Below, one piece after another: positions 1-5,347 of a stretch of 5,347 bases of DNA. Source of the DNA: Ignavibacteriaceae bacterium (GTDB lineage: Bacteria > Bacteroidota > Ignavibacteria > Ignavibacteriales > Ignavibacteriaceae); assembly GCA_022865965.1 (NCBI GenBank), contig JALHTS010000375.1, positions 1-5,347 on the forward strand, given 5' to 3'. The translations under genes and the position numbers were made by a program. The notes under the pieces were generated by a model that was not told the origin of the DNA, searched no databases, and was given only the letters and a program-made list of their open reading frames with translations. Position 1 is the first letter of the stretch, and every line of letters begins with the position of its first letter.

Positions 1-100
1 GTCTGGCATCTTTTAGAATTTTTTCACATTCTGCAATGTACTTAGAAACTGAAACACCAACTCCAATTGGAACAACGCAAAGATCAACTATAACTTTCAT
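1..100 (-). CDS. MTH1187/YkoF-type thiamine-binding protein, N-terminal part (runs off left edge)
   Basis: Only the first 33 codons are inside the window. The reading starts with MKVIVDLCVVPIGVGVSVSK and continues YIAECEKILKDAR. This matches the opening of the UPF0045/MTH1187 family: a first beta strand ending in V-P-I/L-G, then a G-x-S-V-S-x-Y-[IV] segment leading into a helix. Family members are small (about 100 residues) cytoplasmic ferredoxin-like proteins; relatives such as YkoF bind thiamine or its pyrimidine part. The exact ligand here is inference. The ATG at 98-100 is supported by AAAAGGAG (106-113, read on the minus strand) five bases upstream. The gene lies 66 bases downstream of the AEC permease on the same strand with no terminator between them, so co-transcription is plausible. 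Confidence 0.8.
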   Translation of the reverse strand, partial: MKVIVDLCVVPIGVGVSVSKYIAECEKILKDAR

Positions 101-105
101 AATAA

Positions 106-113
106 CTCCTTTT
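106..113 (-). promoter_or_regulatory. Ribosome binding site of the thiamine-binding protein gene
   Basis: AAAAGGAG on the minus strand lies five bases before the ATG at 100. It is a near-perfect Shine-Dalgarno and fixes the start of the partial gene at the left edge. Confidence 0.75.
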
Positions 114-166
114 GAATTAAAAATATTTATTTTCCGGTATTTTAGATTCGCAATGTAATTCTTGTG

Positions 167-1114
167 TTAAATCAAACCAAAACTTTTCAATAATAAAATT
201 CCAATTGCGATGGTAACTACAGAACCAAGAGTAGAAATCAGAACAATATTTCCTGCAAGCTTTGAGTTTGCACCCATTGCTTCTGCCATTATGAAACTAA
301 CTATAGCAGTGGGACTAGCAAACAGCACAAACATTATTCCCAAATCCTTTCCTCTGTATCCGAAAAAGTAAGCACCAACAGTAAACACAAGCGGAACAAC
401 AACAAGCTTTATGAATGATGATGAAAATGCAAGATTAGATGCTTTCTTAATGTTCTCAAGATTTAACGATCCGCCAATTCCAATTAGTGCAAGTGGAAGC
501 GCAAGATCCGAGAGAAATGTTCCGGTGAGTTCGGCTAGAGGCGGCAGTTTTAATTTGAAATATGAAAATGGCAGTGCAAAAATCACAGAGAGTATAAGAG
601 GATTGAATAGAATTTCAATCATGGTCGACTTAATATTCATTTTCTTTTCTTTACGTTGCGGAACGGTTAATGCAATTACAGCAAGCACATTATAAAGCGG
701 TAAAAGGAAAGCAAGAATAATTGTAGCTTCACCAAGTGCTTCTTTGCCCAAAAGATTGGATATAATTGCCAGTCCGATTATCGCAAAATTTCCTCTGAAT
801 GCTCCCTGAATAAAAGAACTTTTGTCCTTACCATTTTTTATAAACGGAATTGAAATAAACCAGATAAGAATGAAAGATAAAATTGTTGCAGAGTATATGT
901 AAATAATCTGATCAATAGCCAAGGCTTTGGATAAATCCAGATCAATGATTTTTAAGAAGATGAATGCCGGAAGGGAAACGCTGAACACAAACTTTGATGT
1001 TACATCTACAAAGTTCTCGTTTATTATTTTTATTCGCTTTGACAGATAGCCGATTGCAACTATTATAAAAACCGGTGCTACAGTGTTAGCTGTGAAGATT
1101 ATGTTGTCAATCAA
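167..1114 (-). CDS. AEC (auxin efflux carrier) family transporter
   Basis: A 315-residue integral membrane protein of the AEC/Mem_trans family, whose bacterial members are secondary transporters often linked to organic-acid export or uptake. The substrate cannot be told from sequence. Ten hydrophobic segments can be read, at roughly residues 11-28, 41-58, 69-92, 106-123, 128-150, 168-184, 199-216, 229-251, 257-277 and 287-309. They fall into two five-helix halves separated by a charged loop near 152-163 (PQRKEKK). Family-typical stretches are RGNFAIIGLAI (107-117), LPLYN (138-142), ALPLALIGIGGSL (205-217) and SPTAIVSFIMAEAMGAN (267-283). Length is normal for the family. The start is TTG at 1112-1114: no ATG occurs in frame until residue 159, and AAGGAG lies nine bases upstream. 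It lies 54 bases downstream of the thioesterase gene, probably in one transcript. Confidence 0.9.
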   Translation of the reverse strand: MIDNIIFTANTVAPVFIIVAIGYLSKRIKIINENFVDVTSKFVFSVSLPAFIFLKIIDLDLSKALAIDQIIYIYSATILSFILIWFISIPFIKNGKDKSSFIQGAFRGNFAIIGLAIISNLLGKEALGEATIILAFLLPLYNVLAVIALTVPQRKEKKMNIKSTMIEILFNPLILSVIFALPFSYFKLKLPPLAELTGTFLSDLALPLALIGIGGSLNLENIKKASNLAFSSSFIKLVVVPLVFTVGAYFFGYRGKDLGIMFVLFASPTAIVSFIMAEAMGANSKLAGNIVLISTLGSVVTIAIGILLLKSFGLI

Positions 1115-1123
1115 GTTTAATTT

Positions 1124-1129
1124 CTCCTT
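1124..1129 (-). promoter_or_regulatory. Ribosome binding site deciding the TTG start of the AEC gene
   Basis: AAGGAG (within AAAAGGAG) on the minus strand ends nine bases before the TTG at 1112-1114. Because no ATG or GTG occurs near this point in frame, this site is the main evidence for the unusual start codon. Confidence 0.7.
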
Positions 1130-1168
1130 TTAGCGTAATTCATCTCGGTGGATAAATTTGTGCCGGAT

Positions 1169-1603
1169 TTACGAGTTCAGTTCTTCAATAAGTTTTTTAA
1201 ATGCCTCGGGAACGGAAACAAGTTTATTATTCTTATAATCAAAAAAAACAATTCCCGTTTTACCTCGTGCAATTTCTTTACCGGTAATTTTATTTGTTGC
1301 ACGATAAACTAAATCACATCCGCTCCGATGAATATCATCAACATATAGTTCAACGATTAATACATCACCATAAAATCCCTGCGATTTATATTGAATAGCG
1401 GCATCAACCATAATTATGCTGCTGCCTTCAATACTTTTTTCAGAATATCCGAATTGATTAAGAAATCTAATTCTTGCTTCCTGAAAAATTGAAAGTACGG
1501 AATCATTACCGAGATGACCGCCGTAATTGATGTCGGAAATCCTCAATGAAATTTCTGTTGAGAATATAAATTTAGGAGGCAATTCTATTTTTATTCGTGA
1601 CAT
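1169..1603 (-). CDS. Hotdog-fold acyl-CoA thioesterase family protein (4HBT-like)
   Basis: A 144-residue cytoplasmic protein of the 4HBT/YbgC-like thioesterase superfamily, expected to hydrolyse acyl-CoA or acyl-ACP thioesters. The substrate is unknown. Seen in the sequence: an N-terminal strand leading to RISDINYGGHLGND (21-34), then a helix SIFQEARIRFL (38-48), the hotdog helix that packs in the sheet. After that come strand-rich segments AAIQYKSQGFYGDVLIVELY (68-87), CDLVYRATNKITGKEIARGK (96-115) and GIVFFDY (117-123), ending in a short C-terminal helix. In 4-hydroxybenzoyl-CoA-type enzymes the catalytic Asp lies two residues after the first Asp of this motif; here that position is Asn26, while D24 and H30 are present. 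The DINYGGHLGND form seems to be a recurrent subgroup (from memory), so the Asn may be normal for it. The ATG at 1601-1603 has only an A-rich leader and no clear Shine-Dalgarno. First gene of the possible three-gene minus-strand unit. Confidence 0.85.
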   Translation of the reverse strand: MSRIKIELPPKFIFSTEISLRISDINYGGHLGNDSVLSIFQEARIRFLNQFGYSEKSIEGSSIIMVDAAIQYKSQGFYGDVLIVELYVDDIHRSGCDLVYRATNKITGKEIARGKTGIVFFDYKNNKLVSVPEAFKKLIEELNS

Positions 1604-1873
1604 TTTTATTTACTTTAAATTTGTTACAGTAAAATAACTAAATGCAAATTAATCTTATGTAAACTTTTTATAATAGATCAGGTAAGCTGATAAACTGTTA
1701 TAGGGTTTGGAATCCCTTTTATTGTTACATTTCCTAAAGATTGTTATCTACGACGGAAACAATTGAGTTTATACTCTATTATCACTAAGTTTAATTTGAA
1801 ACGTAAAAACACCTCGCAAATTTCCTTTTTAATACGGCGAGAAGATAATTGATAACAAGAAAGGATGTACACA
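1604..1873. other. Divergent intergenic region between the thioesterase and the lysine-rich small gene
   Basis: This 270-base AT-rich stretch separates two outward-reading units and should hold both promoters. No reading frame of note was seen. On the plus strand a weak promoter-like pair can be read: TTGAGT at 1763-1768, 17 bases, then TAAGTT at 1786-1791. The latter also resembles the Bacteroidota -7 element (TAnnTTTG) in TAAGTTTA. A TATAAT at 1669-1674 has no matching -35 element. A weak inverted repeat CTCGC/GCGAG (1813-1817, 1837-1841) lies in the leader of the small gene. None of these is strong. Confidence 0.35.
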
Positions 1874-1987
1874 ATGGGAGACAAAGGCGGCAAGAAAGAT
1901 AAGAACAAGGGGCAGAAACAGAAGAAAAGTAAACAGGAACAAAAGGCTAAAAAGAAGTCAGATAATCAACCGAAAAAAACTCCGTAA
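1874..1987 (+). CDS. Small lysine-rich hydrophilic protein, 37 residues
   Basis: Short reading frame that begins MGDKGGKKDKNKGQ and ends DNQPKKTP. By count, 16 of 37 residues are lysine and six are glutamine. No hydrophobic segment, cysteine or known fold is visible, so it is probably disordered and very basic. The composition suggests nucleic-acid or polyanion binding, but this is inference. The start at ATG 1874 is supported by AAGGA (1861-1865) eight bases upstream. An in-frame ATG at 1865 overlaps that site and is less likely. Similar short proteins opening with MGDK or MADK and a K/Q-rich body occur as unnamed small proteins in many genomes (recollection, not searched). It is the first reading frame of a plus-strand unit that ends at the terminator at 2205-2235. 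Confidence 0.6.
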   Translation: MGDKGGKKDKNKGQKQKKSKQEQKAKKKSDNQPKKTP

Positions 1988-2045
1988 CTGGAAACGGGAT
2001 TCAAATCTTGGCAATTAAACCGTTACTTCTACAAGATTGCAGGAA
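1988..2045 (+). other. Spacer between the lysine-rich gene and the interrupted small frame
   Basis: No complete gene is visible here. One frame reads MAIKP-like from a TTG at 2008. A single-base shift would join it to TVTSTRLQEML in the frame used from 2019 on. This may be the damaged 5' end of the small gene at 2046-2183, or chance. Confidence 0.2.
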
Positions 2046-2183
2046 ATGTTATCAGGATCTGATGCTTGACACATAGTTATCGAAGTTTCTCAAATGGATT
2101 TTGTTGATGTTAAACACGAAAACGGAATGATTCACACTGCAATGAGGACCGGTAACAGTGTGATGATGAGAATTCAGCAGTAA
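2046..2183 (+). pseudogene. Small reading frame interrupted by an in-frame TGA (unrecognised)
   Basis: From the ATG at 2046 the frame reads MLSGSDA, meets TGA at 2067-2069, then continues open as HIVIEVSQMDFVDVKHENG and on to a TAA at 2181-2183. Upstream in frame (from 2019) it reads TVTSTRLQE. The part after the stop has an ATG at 2094 and could be a 29-residue protein (2094-2183) by itself, but no Shine-Dalgarno precedes it. The composition on both sides of the TGA looks protein-like (alternating hydrophobic and charged residues, few rare residues). A strong terminator follows 21 bases after the TAA, which suggests a genuine 3' end of a gene. I recognise no family. Most likely this is a small gene broken by a point mutation and perhaps a frameshift. 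Alternatively, only the last 29 codons are translated, or nothing is. Confidence 0.3.
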
Positions 2184-2204
2184 AATTCTAACATAGACTT
2201 TATT

Positions 2205-2235
2205 AAGCCGTTCTTCGTAGCGGCTTTTTTATTTT
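2205..2235 (+). terminator. Rho-independent terminator of the plus-strand small-gene unit
   Basis: An 8-bp stem AAGCCGTT / AGCGGCTT (one G-T pair) with loop CTTCGT is followed directly by TTTTATTTT. On the minus strand the sequence after the stem is AATAAAG, so it acts only on plus-strand transcripts. It lies 21 bases after the TAA at 2183. Confidence 0.85.
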
Positions 2236-2346
2236 AAAGTTTCGCAATTGAAATTTGAAGATTTAGAAAAATTTTAAATAAATAGTTAAGAATATTATTT
2301 GAAATTAATTAGACTAGTTTGAGCTCCGCTCTTGGTTTTTAAGTAG
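2236..2346. other. Convergent intergenic stretch, nothing clear
   Basis: AT-rich 111 bases between the plus-strand terminator and the 3' end of the minus-strand TOPRIM-like gene. A tiny GAGC/GCTC hairpin (2320-2330) has no T-run on the minus side, so no intrinsic terminator for the ATPase/TOPRIM-like unit can be supported. Confidence 0.4.
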
Positions 2347-3012
2347 TTAAATGAAAGCTTCTAAAATTCCTTTGAAGCTCAATATATGTTGATCATCTAA
2401 ATGACGCTTTTTAACTTGGCTGAAATATCCCTCAGTTGCTATAACTCCTGGGTTCCTCTTAGTATAAGATACTCTACTAGCAGGATGCACATCTCTTAAT
2501 CCAGCCCGAAGATATTGAAGTGCAAATTGGGATCTATTCCAAGTTCTTTCATCGTTAGCAGGTAATAATTCAGGGTCATTATTACGAACATCAAAAAGTG
2601 CTCTGAATTTTTGCAGCTCGTCATCATTAGTTTTTCTTCTAAATATTTGTTTATTACCTAATAACCAGGTTTCAAAACAAAAATGTTGAATTACATACAT
2701 AACCTGAACATTACATCCAATCCCTTCGACACGTTCGGTTAATTCAGTAAGCTTGTCTTGAAAACTTTTATCTTCTGAATCAATTGCAAGTACTAATCTA
2801 TCAAATGGCAAATTATTTACGTCTTTGATTGCATGCTCAATTTGATTGGTTAAAAACTGTGACTGTCCAAATCCCGCTAAAATGAAAAAGTTATTTTGTT
2901 CAAGTTGATTTAAGTAGTCAATATATTGTAATTCGGGATTCACAATTGGAATCCAAGTTTTATAGATTTTTCTGGCTGCTTTTTCACCCTCTACAACAAC
3001 ATAAACGTTCAC
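2347..3012 (-). CDS. RloB/TOPRIM-like protein, predicted nuclease partner of the adjacent ATPase
   Basis: A 221-residue soluble protein with no signal peptide or membrane segment. It opens with a strand ending in VVVEGEKAARK (5-15), with E8 where TOPRIM and RloB-like proteins have their first metal-binding Glu. A second strand carries LVLAIDSEDKSF (73-84), with D78, E80 and D81 in the place of the DxD metal site. A third carries VIQHFCFETWLLGNK (107-121), resembling the CFE-x-WLL stretch of RloB (family knowledge from memory). SYTKRNPG (182-189) is a further candidate active-site or binding segment. Together these suggest a TOPRIM-fold, metal-dependent nuclease, but catalysis is inference. 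The start is GTG at 3010-3012, overlapping the ATPase stop as GTGA, with GAGGG six bases upstream, so translation is probably coupled. Alternatives: a DUF4276- or DUF4435-like TOPRIM variant. Confidence 0.6.
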   Translation of the reverse strand: MNVYVVVEGEKAARKIYKTWIPIVNPELQYIDYLNQLEQNNFFILAGFGQSQFLTNQIEHAIKDVNNLPFDRLVLAIDSEDKSFQDKLTELTERVEGIGCNVQVMYVIQHFCFETWLLGNKQIFRRKTNDDELQKFRALFDVRNNDPELLPANDERTWNRSQFALQYLRAGLRDVHPASRVSYTKRNPGVIATEGYFSQVKKRHLDDQHILSFKGILEAFI

Positions 3013-4115
3013 TCTATTCCCTCACTATAATACGGATCATTTAATAATTGGATATATTTTTCCTGACTTGATACCTTATACCTTTCTACTAGTTCCTCAC
3101 CATATTCAAATTTTACTTGTGAACCATTTCGATGAGCTACATACCAATGATCAACTGGTATATGACTGATTATATAAGGATGATGACTCGTAAATATTAT
3201 TTGTAAATCGATATCTTTTGAGGATAATAAATTAGGTAAAAAATCAATCGCTCCTGGTCCTAAAGAATTCTCATATTCATCCAACAAATAAATGCTTCCT
3301 TTAGGAAGTGACAGGACGTCAGTAAGTATTAGTAATACTTTTTGCATTCCAGAAGATAACTCGTCTAATCTTAACCATTTATCAATATTTCTTTCTTTAA
3401 TGCAGAATATTGGTGCCCCACTAGGCAATTCCATTAACTCAAATTCTTTACTATCACGTATCGCAACATCACTAATAAAATCAAAGGTTTCTCTATAAAA
3501 TGTTTCTATATTCTTAAAAATATTCGGGAAATATTTAGACAATACATAAAGTCTTATATTTAATACATAGTTCTTATTATATAATTCAACTAAATCTTTT
3601 GTTTTATTGAAAATTCCTAAGGACTTTTCATTAGTAAACATAATTTTAGAATTCTCCTTCAAATCGTCATCAAAGAATCTTCTTCTTAGCATTCTAGAGA
3701 AACCATCATAAATCGGTTTAATCAGTTCCTCTGCTTTGAGTATATAAATAGACATTTCATTTTTTGATAGCTTTGGCAAATTTTTGAATTTATCAAAGTT
3801 AAACTTATCTCCATCTCGTTCAAGAATAGTTGCTCCATTTAATTTCAATTGCTCATTTTTAACTACAACTTCATTTCCTTCTTTTACTTTGGAAACGTTC
3901 CAATGATAAATGTTATTTTCAATTTTTAACGAAACTTTCCATTCGCCTTCACCACCCGATTTACCCTGTGCTACATAAGTTCCTAAATTGAAGATTGTAT
4001 TTAGTAGTCGAGTTTTACCGGTTCCAGAGTCCCCAACAATTAAATTGATTTTTTGAAATTGTACACTACTAAATTCCCAGTTTGGTCCGTTATATTCATA
4101 GTCTATTATTTGCAT
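3009..4115 (-). CDS. AAA/ABC-type ATPase (AAA_15/AAA_21-like), predicted anti-phage system sensor
   Basis: A 368-residue cytoplasmic ATPase with the ABC/SMC-like arrangement found in OLD, RloA and AriA proteins. Seen in order: N-terminal strand and Walker A GDSGTGKT (28-35, K34). Next is a small beta-rich segment (about 58-100), then a largely helical insertion rich in K, E, F and Y (about 105-225). The ABC-like signature LSSGMQK (253-259) follows, then Walker B SIYLLDEYE (274-282) with D279 and catalytic E280, and the switch histidine segment FTSHHPYI (308-315). All catalytic positions are intact. There is no membrane segment and no attached nuclease domain; that role seems to fall to the overlapping downstream gene. 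The ATG at 4113-4115 has AAGGA ten bases upstream. It has its own candidate promoter and a leader hairpin. A mobile or defence function is inferred from architecture and pairing. It could also be a lone AAA protein of unknown job, but the 4-base overlap argues for a two-protein complex. Confidence 0.85.
   Translation of the reverse strand: MQIIDYEYNGPNWEFSSVQFQKINLIVGDSGTGKTRLLNTIFNLGTYVAQGKSGGEGEWKVSLKIENNIYHWNVSKVKEGNEVVVKNEQLKLNGATILERDGDKFNFDKFKNLPKLSKNEMSIYILKAEELIKPIYDGFSRMLRRRFFDDDLKENSKIMFTNEKSLGIFNKTKDLVELYNKNYVLNIRLYVLSKYFPNIFKNIETFYRETFDFISDVAIRDSKEFELMELPSGAPIFCIKERNIDKWLRLDELSSGMQKVLLILTDVLSLPKGSIYLLDEYENSLGPGAIDFLPNLLSSKDIDLQIIFTSHHPYIISHIPVDHWYVAHRNGSQVKFEYGEELVERYKVSSQEKYIQLLNDPYYSEGIE
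3019..3023 (-). promoter_or_regulatory. Ribosome binding site for the GTG start of the TOPRIM-like gene
   Basis: GAGGG on the minus strand lies inside the end of the ATPase gene, six bases before the GTG at 3010-3012. It supports the GTG start and the 4-base gene overlap. Confidence 0.6.
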
Positions 4116-4147
4116 AATTATTCAATCCTTCCGTGAATTAAAAACTT

Positions 4148-4177
4148 AACAGATTTTATATTGTTAATATATCTGTT
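4148..4177 (-). repeat. Inverted repeat / leader hairpin before the ATPase gene
   Basis: On the minus strand AACAGAT-ATATT, loop AAC, AATAT-(AAA)-ATCTGTT form 12 base pairs with a three-base bulge on one side. It lies 33 bases before the ATPase ATG, just upstream of its ribosome binding site, and a short T-run (GTTTTT) follows. It could be an operator for a repressor, a leader structure, or a weak attenuator. The AT-rich sequence makes some chance pairing likely, but 12 matched pairs is more than expected. Confidence 0.5.
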
Positions 4178-4198
4178 TATAATAATACAAACTTATTG

Positions 4199-4228
4199 AT
4201 TATGAGATTAGAGCTATTTATTCGTCAA
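4199..4228 (-). promoter_or_regulatory. Candidate sigma-70-type promoter of the ATPase/TOPRIM-like unit
   Basis: On the minus strand TTGACG (4223-4228), an 18-base spacer and CATAAT (4199-4204) each match the consensus hexamers at five of six positions. Transcription would start near 4192, giving a leader of about 77 bases that contains the hairpin at 4148-4177. A Bacteroidota-like TAAGTTTG also occurs just downstream (4188-4195) but lacks a partner element at the right distance. Confidence 0.4.
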
Positions 4229-4325
4229 AATATTATATTTTTTCTTATTATTCTTATTCCTACCTGCTCTTAAACCTTATAGAGCTTTAGAATAAATATT
4301 CAACTCTCATCAATCGTAGAATCAA

Positions 4326-5347
4326 CTAAACAGTTTTTTTGTAGTTCAAAATTGCTAGCGTATTAAAACCAATTGCAAATAATGATATTATTCCAAGGTA
4401 TCTTAAGATATCTGTAAAGCCGCTTCCTTTTAAAACTATCATTCTCATCACTTCAATAAAATAGCTTACAGGATTCATGTAAGCAAGTATGCGTGCCCAG
4501 CCTGGCATATTCTCGATTGGTGCAAACAATCCGCCTAGCAGAATAAAAACTGTCATAAAGAAATATGAAATAAACATTGCCTGCTGCTGTGTTTCCGCAA
4601 AAGTTGAAACTAATAGTCCAAATCCAAGCAGTGCTATTAAATACACTGCGGCAAACAAATAGATTAAAAGAGGATTGCCCGCTGGAAAGATTCCATAAAC
4701 AATGTAGCTGATACCAAATCCTATAGAAAGTACAATGTTCCCAATAATCCAAAAGGGAATTAGTTTGCCTAAAATAAATTGATACTTTTTAATGGGAGAA
4801 ACATTTAATTGTTCAATTGTTCCGTCTTCTTTTTCTTTAACAATATTTATTGCAGTTAAAAGAAATCCAACTAATGTTACCAATAAAACCAGAACACCAG
4901 GAACCATAAAATATTTGTAGTTCATTTTAGGATTAAACCAGTTACTTGTGGTAATTTCAATTATAGGTTGTGGATTGACACTTGGAGGTTGTATCCACTC
5001 AGCTCTAACATCACTGTTAAAATCCTGTATGATTGAATTAGCATATGAAACCGAAAGCCCTGAGGCTTGTCCGTTTATTGCATTAGCAACAATCATTGTC
5101 TTTGATTTATTATCTCTAATCAAATCCCTTTCAAAACCTTGCGGAATTTCTACTATCAGGTCAGCTTTATCTTCTTCAATAACCACTAAAGCATCTTGGT
5201 AAGATTCAGAAACATTTGTGAGTTGAAAGTATCCCGAAGATGTAAATTTGTTAATTAGTTGTCTTGAATATTCAGAATGATCATGATCAACAATACTCAT
5301 ATTTATATTTTTCATCTCATAATTAGCTGCATTTGGCAGAATAATTA
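4326..5347 (-). CDS. ABC-2 type exporter permease (YhhJ/YbhR/YbhS-like), 5' end outside window
   Basis: Membrane subunit of an ABC exporter of the ABC-2 (drug/antibiotic or NatB-like) type. The visible part is 339 codons. An ATG at 5313-5315 is not the real start: the frame stays open to the edge, reading IILPNAANYE before it, which is the end of the family's first membrane helix. Residues below count from that ATG. A periplasmic/extracellular alpha-beta domain spans about 1-125 (e.g. IVDHDHSEYSRQL, DLIVEIPQGFERDL). Five further hydrophobic helices follow at about 137-157, 184-208, 215-238, 246-265 and 304-324. The conserved ABC-2 segment EKEDGTIEQL...SPIKKYQFILGK (161-184) and the short re-entrant PIENMPGWARILAYMNP (266-282) are typical. 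The ATP-binding and fusion-protein genes should lie beyond the right edge. The substrate is unknown. It is probably the last gene of its operon, since a 210-base gap with a new promoter follows. Confidence 0.9.
   Translation of the reverse strand, partial: IILPNAANYEMKNINMSIVDHDHSEYSRQLINKFTSSGYFQLTNVSESYQDALVVIEEDKADLIVEIPQGFERDLIRDNKSKTMIVANAINGQASGLSVSYANSIIQDFNSDVRAEWIQPPSVNPQPIIEITTSNWFNPKMNYKYFMVPGVLVLLVTLVGFLLTAINIVKEKEDGTIEQLNVSPIKKYQFILGKLIPFWIIGNIVLSIGFGISYIVYGIFPAGNPLLIYLFAAVYLIALLGFGLLVSTFAETQQQAMFISYFFMTVFILLGGLFAPIENMPGWARILAYMNPVSYFIEVMRMIVLKGSGFTDILRYLGIISLFAIGFNTLAILNYKKTV

Noticed and set aside
411..695. Plus-strand open frame of 94 codons inside the AEC gene
   Set aside because: Antisense to a well-supported membrane protein gene, no ribosome binding site, and an arbitrary-looking protein.
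1669..1674. TATAAT as a -10 element
   Set aside because: No recognisable -35 hexamer at 16-18 bases; expected by chance in AT-rich DNA.
1701..1722. AGGG...CCCT hairpin followed by TTTT, possible plus-strand terminator
   Set aside because: Only four base pairs before a mismatch, and no plus-strand gene precedes it.
2067..2110. Selenocysteine insertion signal after the in-frame TGA
   Set aside because: No stem with a suitable apical loop could be found directly downstream of the TGA, and the surrounding frame matches no selenoprotein I know.
3292..3498. Plus-strand open frame of 68 codons inside the ATPase gene
   Set aside because: Lies opposite the Walker B and signature region of the ATPase; no start signals.
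4266..4285. GCTCT/AGAGC hairpin after the permease gene, possible terminator
   Set aside because: Five base pairs with a ten-base loop and no T-run on the minus strand.
4453..4752. Minus-strand open frame of 99 codons in a second frame of the permease gene
   Set aside because: Fully inside the permease coding region, Cys/Tyr/Phe-rich out-of-frame reading of membrane helices.
4948..5202. Plus-strand open frame of 84 codons opposite the permease gene
   Set aside because: Antisense shadow of the soluble domain of the permease, with no supporting start site.
1..5347. CRISPR array, tRNA, rRNA, insertion sequence or retron RNA
   Set aside because: No spaced direct repeats, no tRNA-like cloverleaf, no transposase or reverse transcriptase motifs were seen on either strand.

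Overview
The window is AT-rich with many A/T runs. It carries six recognisable protein genes, one small lysine-rich gene and a probable small broken gene. Strong Shine-Dalgarno sequences (AAGGAG type) precede several starts, which argues against typical Bacteroidia, where such sites are rare. The gene set and protein style (AEC transporter, MTH1187-type thiamine-binding protein, ABC-2 exporter permease) fit a low-GC member of the Bacteroidota/Ignavibacteriota/Chlorobi neighbourhood. That assignment is inference and weak.

Left block, minus strand, read right to left: a hotdog-fold thioesterase (1169-1603), an AEC-family permease with a TTG start (167-1114), and the first 33 codons of an MTH1187/YkoF-type thiamine-binding protein that runs off the left edge (1-100). 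The gaps are 54 and 66 bases with no visible terminator, so the three could be co-transcribed. They look like ordinary chromosomal housekeeping or accessory metabolism.

Middle block, plus strand (about 1750-2235): a divergent small unit. It encodes a 37-residue lysine-rich protein with its own ribosome binding site (1874-1987). A short reading frame interrupted by an in-frame TGA (2046-2183) follows, and then a clear intrinsic terminator (2205-2235).

Right-middle block, minus strand (2347-4115): a compact two-gene module. An ABC-type AAA ATPase overlaps by 4 bases (GTGA) a 221-residue protein with TOPRIM-like features resembling RloB. The pair has its own candidate promoter and a leader hairpin. 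It resembles ATPase plus TOPRIM-nuclease anti-phage pairs (RloAB, PARIS AriAB, OLD/Gabija logic) and is the most interesting element here.

Right edge, minus strand: an ABC-2 type exporter permease (4326 to beyond 5347). Its true start lies outside the window, because the frame stays open to the edge. The ATPase/TOPRIM-like module therefore sits between the 3' end of an exporter operon and a block of unrelated chromosomal genes, as expected for a small inserted defence cassette. No integrase, transposase or att repeats are visible.
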